64,000 bases of DNA from Clostridium sp. UBA699 (lineage in GTDB: Bacteria > Bacillota > Clostridia > Clostridiales > Clostridiaceae). The position numbers and the translations under genes were made by a program. Below are positions 7,462-15,785 of this stretch, piece by piece. Positions within the stretch are counted from its first letter, which is position 1, and each line of letters starts with the position of its first letter. The notes beneath the pieces were generated by a model. The model ran no database searches. It had not been told where the DNA came from and saw nothing but the letters and a program-made list of their open reading frames with translations. Location of the stretch: assembly GCA_002298915.1 (NCBI GenBank), contig DBML01000016.1:62001-126000 (forward strand), given 5' to 3'.

Positions 7462-8844
7462 CTAGTAGTAGACGACCACCGGTATTCCCGGCGATATGTT
7501 CTCAAAGATTGTCTGTGCCAGCTCAGGCGGCGCGTTCACGCAGCCGTGGGAGCCGTCTGTCTGATATATCTGCCCTCCGAACTCCGTCCTCCAGTATGCA
7601 TCATGTATTCCGATGTTGTTGTTGAACGGCATCCAGTAGGATACAGGTACGCTGTAGTTCTCCCCTTTTAGGGTAGCGTTCCTCTCTTTGTATTTGAGCA
7701 TGTAGATTCCTCCGGGAGTACCGTTCCCGAGGCTTACGTTTCCTGTCACGACGTTTCCCTCTGCAACCAGTGAGCCGTCCTTGTAGTACCAAAGGTGCTG
7801 AGCGGTGATGTTTATCTCCACATAGGTGCTGCCGATGTCGTTAGGGGCCTTTGCCTCACCACGCAGGGCATAGGACGGGGTCCTGTCCTCAACGGTTCCG
7901 CTCTGTATGGCTTCCATGAGGTGAGCCACTTCCTTTGTGGTGCTCACCTTCCAGCCGTAATCCCCTCCGCCAACCCGGATAACGCTTCCGGTTGATGTCT
8001 GGAACGTCCTCGCTGTTCCAACGGTGTTGTAGTGTTCTGCAAGGCCGCTGACGAAGCTCTTCATCTCTTCCTGGTTGAACACCAGGTTCAGTTCGCTGTC
8101 AAGCTCTGCCCAGTCTATTATCTTGTCTTTGCTCACGACTGTGCTGCCGCCGTCGTAGTTGTAGGTGATCCGGGCGGTCAGGCACTTGTTGAGCTTGCCG
8201 AGTGCATCCTTCACCTTGTCAGAGTCTGCTTTTAATGCAGGATCGACGTAGGCTTTGATCTTCTCAAGGTCAAGTTCAGTCACGCCGTTCTCGGCTGCGT
8301 TCTTTATGGCTGGATAAAGCACGTCGTAGCTTGCCTTGTTCCCGTAAACTTCCTTGACCACTTCGTAGCCGTTCGCCCCGTAGACAATGGATGCGTTCTT
8401 AGGTTCTGTCACCTTGCTGGCGTCTACACAGGCCAGCTTGGAATAGGCTGCCTGGAGCTTGTCCTCGTTAACGGTGAATCCAGCTCCGAGCTTCAGGGCA
8501 TCACCCTTGAACAGAGCCATTACGAAAAGGGTTCTGTTCTGCTCCATTTTCAGGGCGGCGCTTCCGCCCTCTGCTGCGATACCGAGTCCGATGTCCGAGC
8601 CCGTGATCTTCTCCTCCACAGCCCCGCGCTCCTTGAGCTGGAGTGTGTAAGCTGAAGCGAAGGCTTCCAGCTTCCTGTCAGCCTCTTCAGGCGTCAATCC
8701 AGACACGCTGACGCCGTCGATTTTTGTTCCTGGATAAAAATGATTGCTGAAAAATGCATAGCAGCCAATATATATAATGATTGCGGTCAACAAAGCTGCC
8801 GATGCGATAATCGTGTTTCTGCTCATCTTTTTCTGCATTGCCAT
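7462..8844 (-). CDS. L,D-transpeptidase with PG_binding_4-type domain
   Basis: A 460-residue enzyme that makes 3-3 peptidoglycan cross-links or attaches proteins to the wall, acting outside the membrane. One N-terminal membrane anchor (IIASAALLTAIIIYIGCYAFF, about residues 11-31) is followed by an extracellular region starting FYPGTKIDGVSVSGLTPEEA. That is the typical start of the putative peptidoglycan-binding repeat found in VanW and YkuD proteins. The C-terminal YkuD domain starts near VEINITAQHLWYYKDG. It has the catalytic set: IHDAY with His, then SHGCVN near residue 432 with Cys 435. The start is GAAAGGA-associated. It lies 68 bases after truA with a possible promoter in the gap. Confidence 0.93.
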   Translation of the reverse strand: MAMQKKMSRNTIIASAALLTAIIIYIGCYAFFSNHFYPGTKIDGVSVSGLTPEEADRKLEAFASAYTLQLKERGAVEEKITGSDIGLGIAAEGGSAALKMEQNRTLFVMALFKGDALKLGAGFTVNEDKLQAAYSKLACVDASKVTEPKNASIVYGANGYEVVKEVYGNKASYDVLYPAIKNAAENGVTELDLEKIKAYVDPALKADSDKVKDALGKLNKCLTARITYNYDGGSTVVSKDKIIDWAELDSELNLVFNQEEMKSFVSGLAEHYNTVGTARTFQTSTGSVIRVGGGDYGWKVSTTKEVAHLMEAIQSGTVEDRTPSYALRGEAKAPNDIGSTYVEINITAQHLWYYKDGSLVAEGNVVTGNVSLGNGTPGGIYMLKYKERNATLKGENYSVPVSYWMPFNNNIGIHDAYWRTEFGGQIYQTDGSHGCVNAPPELAQTIFENISPGIPVVVYY

Positions 8845-8881
8845 CGCATGAATTTCCTTTCTAAATTTTGGTTACAGTCAT

Positions 8882-8910
8882 ACTATATCATTTAATTATT
8901 ACGTTTTAAA
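8882..8910 (-). promoter_or_regulatory. possible promoter of the L,D-transpeptidase gene
   Basis: Minus-strand TTTAAA, a 17-base spacer and TATAGT in the short gap between truA and the L,D-transpeptidase gene. The -35 match is weak. Confidence 0.4.
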
Positions 8911-8912
8911 GC

Positions 8913-9653
8913 TTAGTATTCTATGTTTTTAAGGCACAGCCCCTTAGCCTGGGCGATAGGGCATGCTTCAGGCCTCTTTTTCTCTTCCAATATCCTCGCC
9001 ACGTCTTCTGGCTCAAGCTCTCCCTTACCTACCTCCATGAGCGTGCCGGCGATTATCCTGACCATGTTGAGAAGGAAGCTGTTTCCGTTTACCTCAACCT
9101 CGATCAGCCCGTCCTCCTCGGTAATTTCTATCCTGTTGAGCGTCCTGATCGTGGACTTTGTTCCCGCCTTCATGCTAGTGAAGCTCTGGAAGTCGTGTGT
9201 GCCTATCAGAAACCTCGCCGCCTCCCTCATCCTGCCGAGGTCAAGCCTGACGTCGGAATGGTAGACGTATCGCCTGTTGAACACGTTCCTGAACCTGTTG
9301 TTGTTTATCCTGTATACGTAGGTCTTGGATTTCACCTTGTACCTTGCATGGAACCTTTCGCTCGTGTCCTTCATGGCCTTGACCACAATGTCCTCCGGCA
9401 GGTATTCGTACAGGTACTCCAGCATGGCGTCTGCACTGAACATGCACTCGGTGTGGAAGTTCGCCGTGTAGTTCTCAGCATGAACTCCCGAATCGGTTCT
9501 TCCGCAGCCTATGACCTGGATTTCCTCCCCCGTCATCTTTGAAAGAACCCTCTCCAGCTTTTCCTGTATCGTGGGGATTCCTTCCTTCTGCTTCTGCCAT
9601 CCCTTGTATCTGGATCCGTCAAATTCTATTGTCATCCTTAAATTTCTCATCAT
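8913..9653 (-). CDS. truA: tRNA pseudouridine(38-40) synthase TruA
   Basis: A 246-residue enzyme that isomerises uridines 38-40 in the anticodon stem of tRNAs. The catalytic motif CGRTDSGVHA is present with Asp near residue 54. Other family stretches are visible: YKGWQKQ at the N-terminus, FHARYKVKSKTYVYRI, GTHDFQSFTS and NSFLLNMVRIIAGTL. Length is normal. AAGGA lies six bases before the first of two ATG codons. It stands alone upstream with its own extended -10 promoter and is followed by the L,D-transpeptidase gene. Confidence 0.96.
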   Translation of the reverse strand: MMRNLRMTIEFDGSRYKGWQKQKEGIPTIQEKLERVLSKMTGEEIQVIGCGRTDSGVHAENYTANFHTECMFSADAMLEYLYEYLPEDIVVKAMKDTSERFHARYKVKSKTYVYRINNNRFRNVFNRRYVYHSDVRLDLGRMREAARFLIGTHDFQSFTSMKAGTKSTIRTLNRIEITEEDGLIEVEVNGNSFLLNMVRIIAGTLMEVGKGELEPEDVARILEEKKRPEACPIAQAKGLCLKNIEY

Positions 9654-9687
9654 ACATCTTCCTTATCAAAATTAATATCTGGATTTT

Positions 9688-9696
9688 ATTATACCA
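9688..9696 (-). promoter_or_regulatory. extended -10 promoter of truA
   Basis: The minus strand reads TGGTATAAT, a perfect -10 with the TGn extension, about 35 bases upstream of the truA start. No convincing -35 is seen. Confidence 0.55.
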
Positions 9697-9798
9697 TATT
9701 TTTTGTAGTTGTACCGTAATATTTCTTACATATTTTTACATGACAAAATAAATCAATCCAAATGATTAAAATTACTGCTTCCCTTTGTCTGAATTTTG

Positions 9799-9807
9799 TG
9801 CTAAACT
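9799..9807 (+). promoter_or_regulatory. extended -10 promoter of the T-box leader
   Basis: TGCTAAACT fits an extended -10 and would start transcription near 9814, right where the T-box leader structure begins. Confidence 0.45.
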
Positions 9808-9814
9808 TATTGCA

Positions 9815-10095
9815 ATGCAGAGAAGAGGAACAGTAGTCGTAAACCGGACTCCAGAAAGCTGTTGTGTGATGCGAAACAGCGGAAGGAATATGATGAACTC
9901 GCCTTGGAGCAGCCCATTGAAATTTCAGTAGATGGTGCCGGTGAACCGCCGTTATACGGGAAGAGCATAAGGCATAAAGCCCGTGCTTGATGAGAGCCTG
10001 ATCCTTATCAGGAAATAGAGTGGTACCGCGTAAGATTGTTTAATCTTTCGTCTCTATAATAATCGACAGATTATTGTAGGCACGGAAGATTTTTT
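9815..10095 (+). ncRNA. T-box riboswitch leader, leucine-type specifier
   Basis: The 473-base gap between truA and the synthase gene is mostly this leader. Stem I begins with GAAGAGGAACAGTAG and holds an apical hairpin GCTGTT/AACAGC. Near its 3' side is the usual specifier context TGATGAACTCGCCTTGGAGC, in which CTC (9898-9900) is the specifier codon, matching leucine tRNA. The T-box core AGAGTGGTACCGCG lies at 10017-10030. It competes with a terminator hairpin (inner arms 10054-10064 and 10069-10079, outer TCTTTCGT/ACGGAAGA) ended by a T-run at 10090-10095. Uncharged leucine tRNA would stabilise the antiterminator and allow expression of the gene below. Confidence 0.93.
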
Positions 10096-10126
10096 ATTTG
10101 ACTAAGAAAAACAGGAGGTAAGGTAA

Positions 10127-12118
10127 ATGAAGAATTTTGAAAAGTATGAGAGGGCATACTTCATGCCGCCGGTAGCAACATATGACTGGGTCAGGAAGGA
10201 TTATATAGACAAGGCTCCACGCTGGTGCAGCGTCGACCTGAGGGACGGTAACCAGGCTCTGGTCGACCCGATGAGCCTTGAACAGAAGGTCGAGTTTTTC
10301 AAGCTTCTCGTCGAAATCGGCTTCAAGGAGATAGAGGTCGGCTTCCCCGCAGCCTCCGAGACGGAGTACAACTTCATGAGGGCCCTCATAGAGAGGAACA
10401 TGATCCCCCAGGATGTAACTGTCCAGGTGCTTACCCAGGCTAGGGAGCACATAATAAGGAAAACCTTCGAGGCTGTAAAGGGTGCGCCGCACGCTGTGAT
10501 ACACCTCTACAACTCAACTTCTGTTGCCCAGAGGGAGCAGGTTTTCAGGAAGAGCAAGGAGGAGGTCAAGGAAATAGCCGTAAGAGGCGCAGAGCTTCTG
10601 AAAAACATGGCTGCAGAGACCGAGGGAAACTTCTCCTTCCAGTACAGCCCTGAGAGCTTCCCCGGAACCGAGGTGGATTACGCCCTGGAGGTCTGCAACG
10701 CCGTGCTCGACGTGTGGCAGCCCACCCCCGACAACAAGGTCATAATCAACATACCCACAACCGTGGAGATCGCAATGCCGCACGTGTTCGCAACCCAGGT
10801 TGAGTTCATGAGCAAGAACCTTAAGTACAGGGACAGCGTTGCCGTATGCCTTCACCCCCACAACGACAGAGGCAGCGCGGTCAGCGATGCGGAGCTGGGC
10901 CTCCTTGCAGGGGCCGACAGGCTTGAGGGAACGCTTTTCGGCAACGGCGAGAGAACCGGAAATCTGGACATAATAACCGTGGCCATGAACATGTTCTCAC
11001 ACGGCGTGGATCCCAATCTTGACTTCAGCAACATAAACCACATAATAGAAAAGTACGAGCGCCTTACAGGAATGCACGTTTACGAAAGGACCCCGTACGC
11101 GGGCGAGCTGGTGTTCACCGCATTCTCTGGCTCGCACCAGGATGCAATAGCCAAGGGCATGAAGTGGAGGGAGGACAGGCACGAAGCTAAGTGGAGCATC
11201 CCCTACCTCCCAATCGATCCGAAGGACCTTGGAAGGGAATACGAGTCGGACGTTATCAGGATAAACAGCCAGTCCGGAAAAGGCGGGGTCAGCTACATCC
11301 TGAAGCAGTCCTTCGGCCTGTCCATTCCAGAAAAGATGAAGGAGGATGTGGGCTACTTCGTCAAGCACGTGTCCGACTTAGAGCACAAGGAGCTTTCCCC
11401 TGACTGGATATACCAGATATTCTCCGACAAGTACGTAAACAACAAATCGGTATTCTCCATCGAAGATGTGCACTACAGGCAGATGGACGGAATCGTGGCC
11501 GAGGTGACAGTAAACTACGGCGGCGAAACCCATACAGTGAGCGCGCACGGAAACGGACGACTCGACTCAGTAAGCAACGCAATTAAGGAATTCTTCGATC
11601 TTGACTACGAGCTTGTGACCTATGAGGAGCACGCACTTACAAAAGGCTCAACCTCCAAGGCTGCTGCGTACGTCGGGATAACCAGCGGCGGAAAAACCTA
11701 CTGGGGCGTGGGCTTCGACGAAGACATCATAAAGGCCTCCTACGCTGCCCTTTCCGTGGCTGCCAACCAGGTCGAGGCTGGAAAAGACGTCCCTGAAAGC
11801 GAGAAGGACGAGAGGATGGCTTCCATCCTGGCATATATACAGAAAAACTACGCCACCGTTTCCCTGGACGAGCTTTCCGAAGAGTTCTACCTTTCAAAGC
11901 CTTACCTTTCAAAGCACATCAGGGAGCTCACAGGAGAGACCTTCGGGGACATAGTCAAGAGGATCAGGCTTTCGAAGGCCAGGTCGCTCCTGAGGACGAA
12001 CCTCATGACGGTGCAGTCCATTGCGGAGTCTGTGGGCTACGACAACGTTGAGCACTTCAACAGGCTTTTCAAGAAAGCTTTCAGCATGACACCTATCCAG
12101 TACAGAAACCAGGCATAG
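10127..12118 (+). CDS. leuA: 2-isopropylmalate synthase fused to a C-terminal AraC-type HTH domain
   Basis: A 663-residue protein. Residues 1 to about 550 are a LeuA2-type 2-isopropylmalate synthase, which condenses acetyl-CoA with 2-oxoisovalerate as the first committed step to leucine. LRDGNQALVDP carries the metal and substrate residues. LHPHNDRGSAVSDAELGLLAGADRLEG is split by family signatures including HxHNDRG, and GNGERTGN follows. The leucine-binding regulatory domain ends near GGKTYWGVGFDEDI. From about residue 562 the same frame continues into a complete AraC/XylS double HTH: VSLDELSEEFYLSKPYLSKHI, then IAESVGYDNVEHFNRLF and FKKAFSMTPIQYR. Ordinary LeuA ends before this. The gene has GGAGGTAAGG upstream and lies directly behind the T-box. 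DNA binding by the tail is inferred. Confidence 0.93.
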   Translation: MKNFEKYERAYFMPPVATYDWVRKDYIDKAPRWCSVDLRDGNQALVDPMSLEQKVEFFKLLVEIGFKEIEVGFPAASETEYNFMRALIERNMIPQDVTVQVLTQAREHIIRKTFEAVKGAPHAVIHLYNSTSVAQREQVFRKSKEEVKEIAVRGAELLKNMAAETEGNFSFQYSPESFPGTEVDYALEVCNAVLDVWQPTPDNKVIINIPTTVEIAMPHVFATQVEFMSKNLKYRDSVAVCLHPHNDRGSAVSDAELGLLAGADRLEGTLFGNGERTGNLDIITVAMNMFSHGVDPNLDFSNINHIIEKYERLTGMHVYERTPYAGELVFTAFSGSHQDAIAKGMKWREDRHEAKWSIPYLPIDPKDLGREYESDVIRINSQSGKGGVSYILKQSFGLSIPEKMKEDVGYFVKHVSDLEHKELSPDWIYQIFSDKYVNNKSVFSIEDVHYRQMDGIVAEVTVNYGGETHTVSAHGNGRLDSVSNAIKEFFDLDYELVTYEEHALTKGSTSKAAAYVGITSGGKTYWGVGFDEDIIKASYAALSVAANQVEAGKDVPESEKDERMASILAYIQKNYATVSLDELSEEFYLSKPYLSKHIRELTGETFGDIVKRIRLSKARSLLRTNLMTVQSIAESVGYDNVEHFNRLFKKAFSMTPIQYRNQA

Positions 12119-12123
12119 CCAGA

Positions 12124-12157
12124 AGCCCTGCGGTTAAAACAGCCGCCAGGGCTTTTT
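12124..12157 (+). terminator. intrinsic terminator after leuA
   Basis: AGCCCTG-CGG pairs with CCG-CCAGGGCT around a short loop and is followed by TTTTT, six bases past the stop of the synthase fusion gene. Confidence 0.85.
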
Positions 12158-12166
12158 CCATATGAG

Positions 12167-12196
12167 TTGACATGAAGCAATCCAGTATTATACAAT
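12167..12196 (+). promoter_or_regulatory. sigma-A promoter of the GGDEF-EAL gene
   Basis: A perfect TTGACA at 12167-12172 with TACAAT at 12191-12196 (18-base spacer) or TATACA at 12189-12194 (16-base spacer), just upstream of the AGGAGG ribosome site. Confidence 0.65.
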
Positions 12197-12227
12197 AATA
12201 TGTAATAATATACATTTAGGAGGATTT

Positions 12228-14687
12228 ATGGAAAACGCGACGCTGCTGATTTCGCTTTCTTTTCTCATTGCATTCTGCGCATGCATACTGTTCGGCGTCT
12301 ACGTGCACCGAAGGAACCGAAGCATTCTTCCGAACATGGACCAGATAATGAACAGCACGAACAGAGCCCGAATATACGGCTTCGTGACAATCTCGCTTTA
12401 TGCCGGAGCCATTCTGAACCTTGCCTCGATGTACATGATATACGGGCACGAACTTAAAAGCGTGCTCACCTTTTCAATGCTCCTTATTGCTGCGGGGACG
12501 CTTGTGAAGGTAGTCCAGAACCTGAAGATATCCGACACGGTCAAGGACTACATCATCCTGCTCGTCGTCCTGTGCATGATTCCGCTCATAACCTTCCAGT
12601 TCATAGAATTCGCCAGCGTAACGGTCTGGGCCTTCCCATTCCTCTTCATAATAATATTCACAGTTTTCAACAACAGGTTTATGCTGCTGGCGCTTTCTGC
12701 CATCATCCTCCTCACGCAGCTCGCGGTTTGGTTCTTCGCACCGGCGGCAAACGTGAAGATTGACAGCTCCGACCACCTTGCCAGGGTCGGCATGTACATG
12801 GTCGCATCCTGGCTTGCATATTATGTGAACAAGATCTACATGTCCAGGCTCAAGGAAAACAGCGACCAGGCCTCCCTCCAGAGGAGCGTTGCAGCTATAT
12901 CGACGGACTTCATAGACATCAACCAGTCGAACATGAACAGGAAAATCGACCGCATGCTGGAGAGCGTTGGCAAGATTTTCGGGGCCGACAAATCCTACGT
13001 GTTCTTGTACGACCGCAAGAAGAACACCGCCTCCTGCAAGTACCTCTGGTCGAGCGACGGGACGGCCGAGGTCAAATGCTTTGAAAACCTCCCGTTCTTC
13101 ATGTACCCCTGGTGGGGCGAGCAGCTGAGGAAAAACGGCCTCATATCCATAAACGACGCATCTCACCTTCCCGCCGAAGCCGAGATGGAGAAGAGCATTC
13201 TGTCAAGCCAAAGGATCAAGTCGCTGATAACAGTTCCTCTTAAGGATGAGAAGCAGTCGCGCGGGTTCATCGGCATACTGAATTCGGAAAAGCCGAGGAC
13301 CTGGGACGAGGACCACGTGAGCATGCTCATGATCATGTCGAACCTTGTGATAGAGGCTCTTGCCAAAGTCGAGTCCGAGGGCAAACAGCAGTACCTCGCT
13401 TTCTACGACCAGCTCACCTCCCTTGCTAACAGGACGCTGTTCAACGACAGGCTGAGCCAGGCCATCAGCATGGCAAAGATAAGCGGAAACATCTTCGGAG
13501 TGCTTTTCCTCGACCTAGATTCCTTCAAGATGGTCAACGACACAATGGGCCACGAAAACGGTGACGTGCTGCTCAAGATGGTATCGGGCAACCTCAGCAG
13601 AGTCATAAGGAACACAGATACCGTTGCGCGTTTCGGAGGCGACGAGTTCCTTGTGCTCATAAACAACGTGGAGGACAGAAGCGACATAATCACGGTTGCC
13701 GACAAGATATTTTCCGTCTTCAAGCAGCCCTTTACGATAGAAGGGAAGGAGTTCTTCGTAACGGCAAGCGCCGGGATAGCTGTTTACCCCATGGACGGTA
13801 CGAACGTACATACCCTGATAAAGAATGCCGACATCGCAATGTACCACGCAAAGGAAAGCGGCAAAAACCAGTACAAGATCTGCACATCGGAGATGAACAC
13901 CGACATTCAGAACGAGGTGGAGCTTACAAACTTCCTTTACAGGGCGCTCGAAAGGAACGAGCTGCACCTGTTCTACCAGCCTCAGGTCGACGTGAACTCC
14001 GGCAAGATCGTTGGCGTTGAAGCGCTGCTCCGCTGGACCCATCCGAAATACGGCAACATAGCGCCCGCGATTTTCATACCGCTGGCAGAGAAATCGGGGC
14101 TCATAAACCCTATCGGGGAGTGGGTTCTTCGAACAGCCTGCAGGCAGAATAAGACCTGGCAGGACATGGGTTTCAGGAACATAGGCATGGGCGTGAACCT
14201 TTCCTTTGTCCAGTTCAGAAGCTCGGAGCTTATCGGCCAGATTTCAGATGTGCTGAGCCAGACTGGCCTCAGTTCCGAACATCTCACCCTAGAAATTACC
14301 GAAAGCGCTGCCATAACGAACCTTGAGCAGATACTCGACACGATGAAAAGGATAAAGGAGCTCGGCGTGCAGATCTCCATAGATGATTTTGGAACTGAAT
14401 ATTCATCCCTGAGCCGGCTTAAGGAACTTCCTATAGACCACCTGAAGATGGACAAGCAGTTCGTGCACGGGATCGACGGCTCATCGAAGGACCAGGCCCT
14501 CACCGATTCCATTATCAACCTCGCAAAGAACCTGGGGCTGAGGCTCGTAGCTGAGGGAGTCGAGACCACCAGCCAGCTGCAGTTCCTAATGCACAAGGGC
14601 TGCGACGAGATACAGGGCTACTACTTCTACAGGCCGATGCCTCCAAGCGAGATTGAAGCCCTGTTCAGGAAGGAATTAATACAGTAA
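12228..14687 (+). CDS. membrane GAF-GGDEF-EAL cyclic di-GMP protein
   Basis: An 819-residue protein. Residues 1 to about 205 hold several membrane segments. A GAF-like domain (about 215-385: RKIDRMLESVGKIFGADKSYVF, SLITVPLKDE, RGFIGILN) comes next. The diguanylate cyclase domain has an intact GGDEF at 470-474, the metal Asp in FLDLDSFKMVND, and an RNTD inhibitory site five residues before GGDEF. The phosphodiesterase domain has EALLRW at 598-603, LEITES, DDFGTEYSSL and VAEGVET. One Gly of the usual DDFGTGYSSL is Glu. By motif both enzymes could work, so it may make or degrade cyclic di-GMP depending on the membrane or GAF signal. AGGAGG precedes the ATG; it forms a single-gene unit. Confidence 0.94.
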   Translation: MENATLLISLSFLIAFCACILFGVYVHRRNRSILPNMDQIMNSTNRARIYGFVTISLYAGAILNLASMYMIYGHELKSVLTFSMLLIAAGTLVKVVQNLKISDTVKDYIILLVVLCMIPLITFQFIEFASVTVWAFPFLFIIIFTVFNNRFMLLALSAIILLTQLAVWFFAPAANVKIDSSDHLARVGMYMVASWLAYYVNKIYMSRLKENSDQASLQRSVAAISTDFIDINQSNMNRKIDRMLESVGKIFGADKSYVFLYDRKKNTASCKYLWSSDGTAEVKCFENLPFFMYPWWGEQLRKNGLISINDASHLPAEAEMEKSILSSQRIKSLITVPLKDEKQSRGFIGILNSEKPRTWDEDHVSMLMIMSNLVIEALAKVESEGKQQYLAFYDQLTSLANRTLFNDRLSQAISMAKISGNIFGVLFLDLDSFKMVNDTMGHENGDVLLKMVSGNLSRVIRNTDTVARFGGDEFLVLINNVEDRSDIITVADKIFSVFKQPFTIEGKEFFVTASAGIAVYPMDGTNVHTLIKNADIAMYHAKESGKNQYKICTSEMNTDIQNEVELTNFLYRALERNELHLFYQPQVDVNSGKIVGVEALLRWTHPKYGNIAPAIFIPLAEKSGLINPIGEWVLRTACRQNKTWQDMGFRNIGMGVNLSFVQFRSSELIGQISDVLSQTGLSSEHLTLEITESAAITNLEQILDTMKRIKELGVQISIDDFGTEYSSLSRLKELPIDHLKMDKQFVHGIDGSSKDQALTDSIINLAKNLGLRLVAEGVETTSQLQFLMHKGCDEIQGYYFYRPMPPSEIEALFRKELIQ

Positions 14688-14696
14688 ACAAAACTG

Positions 14697-14731
14697 CCGG
14701 CAGGGCTGCGTTATTTGCAGCCCTGCCGGCG
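14697..14731. terminator. strong hairpin after the GGDEF-EAL gene
   Basis: A 14-base perfect GC-rich inverted repeat (GCCGGCAGGGCTGC / GCAGCCCTGCCGGC) with a 7-base loop, ten bases after the stop. It lacks a clean T-run, so it may be a terminator of weaker type or a 3' stability element. Confidence 0.55.
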
Positions 14732-14774
14732 TTACATTGTCGACGCTTACGAAAAAACAGATTCGGACTGAACC

Positions 14775-15737
14775 TTATCCGCTTGTGCGGCCATTTATAG
14801 CCCCGATACCAAAACACAGAAAAGCAACAAGGATAACAGCAATCTCATCCAATGGATTAGTAATTAGATACGTGAAATATTGAACCGCGACCCCTAATAT
14901 GTTGCTCGCTGTAAAGCTCATCCCATTCGAAAGCAGTGTTGCTGCAACGACCCCAAGGAGGATTTGAGCCATGCATAAACTCCCCAACAGCAGTCTGATG
15001 ATTATATTAAACGATTCTTCCAGATAATATTTATTGAAACCTGAAATGATCAGAAATGATCCTATTATAGGTATCAAAACATAATTTTTACCCATACTGT
15101 ATATCATTAATCCGTATACCGCACTTACAGCAATACAAAACAAACCCGAAAGTATTATGCCCTTTAGAAACTTATTTTCAGATACCTCATTGTACTTGTT
15201 TTCAGCAGAAGAATCGTTATTGTAAGAATTATTTATTTGATCTCCAATAGTTAACAATAACCTTTCTGGATCAATGTTTTTATAAAGTGAAAGCGATATT
15301 TGAAAAGAGTTTGAAGGAACACCCAGAAGCGAATTCAAATTGTTCATTATGGTCCTTCTTCTTTTTCTTTCAATATCTCTTTCAAGAAGTATTGCGAGGA
15401 TAGTGTTGTTGTTATATTGATAAATCTGAGCCTCATGGATTTCTCTCCAAAACAGTCTCTTCGACTTGAACGGAGCAGAAAAATTAATCCCCTCATGCGT
15501 CATCTCTATATAGAATCTTTTGAGAACTTCTGCAGAGAAAAAAATATAGAGGAACAAGATGCACAATGAAAGCATGAATAATCCGAAAAAAAGGCACAGA
15601 GCAAAATCATCTTTCATCATGAAATTGAAAAACAAAACCGAACCTGCCAATGACGCCAGACTGCAGAACAAGAAAAGAATGTTGAAATGCCACTTCAAAC
15701 CTGATTTTTCGAAAAAAGGAACTTCGTAACCTCGCAC
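14775..15737 (-). CDS. membrane protein of unknown function with PH-like insert
   Basis: A 320-residue protein I do not recognise. Two membrane segments near the N-terminus (about 17-38 and 45-68) are followed by a soluble stretch of about 130 residues (RFYIEMTHEGINFSAPFKSK and RLFWREIHEAQIYQYNNN). This resembles a bacterial PH-type domain by its strand pattern. Four or five membrane segments close the protein. The GTG at 15735-15737 has GGAGGT 11 bases upstream; a TTG six codons earlier overlaps that site and is rejected. The DNA is much more AT-rich than its neighbours and codon use differs, which suggests acquisition or relaxed selection. It lies convergent with the GGDEF-EAL gene. Confidence 0.6.
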   Translation of the reverse strand: MRGYEVPFFEKSGLKWHFNILFLFCSLASLAGSVLFFNFMMKDDFALCLFFGLFMLSLCILFLYIFFSAEVLKRFYIEMTHEGINFSAPFKSKRLFWREIHEAQIYQYNNNTILAILLERDIERKRRRTIMNNLNSLLGVPSNSFQISLSLYKNIDPERLLLTIGDQINNSYNNDSSAENKYNEVSENKFLKGIILSGLFCIAVSAVYGLMIYSMGKNYVLIPIIGSFLIISGFNKYYLEESFNIIIRLLLGSLCMAQILLGVVAATLLSNGMSFTASNILGVAVQYFTYLITNPLDEIAVILVAFLCFGIGAINGRTSG

Positions 15738-15785
15738 AGTAAACCCTACCTCCAAAATATGCTTGCATTGGAAAGAAAATGCTGA

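Noticed and set aside
12474..13166. A 230-codon open frame antisense to the GGDEF-EAL gene
   Set aside because: It mirrors codons of a well-supported gene, has no recognisable motif and no ribosome site; the composition is that of an antisense shadow.
14697..14731. Hairpin as an integron or IS end
   Set aside because: No transposase or recombinase and no target duplication nearby; the place right after a gene fits a 3' hairpin.
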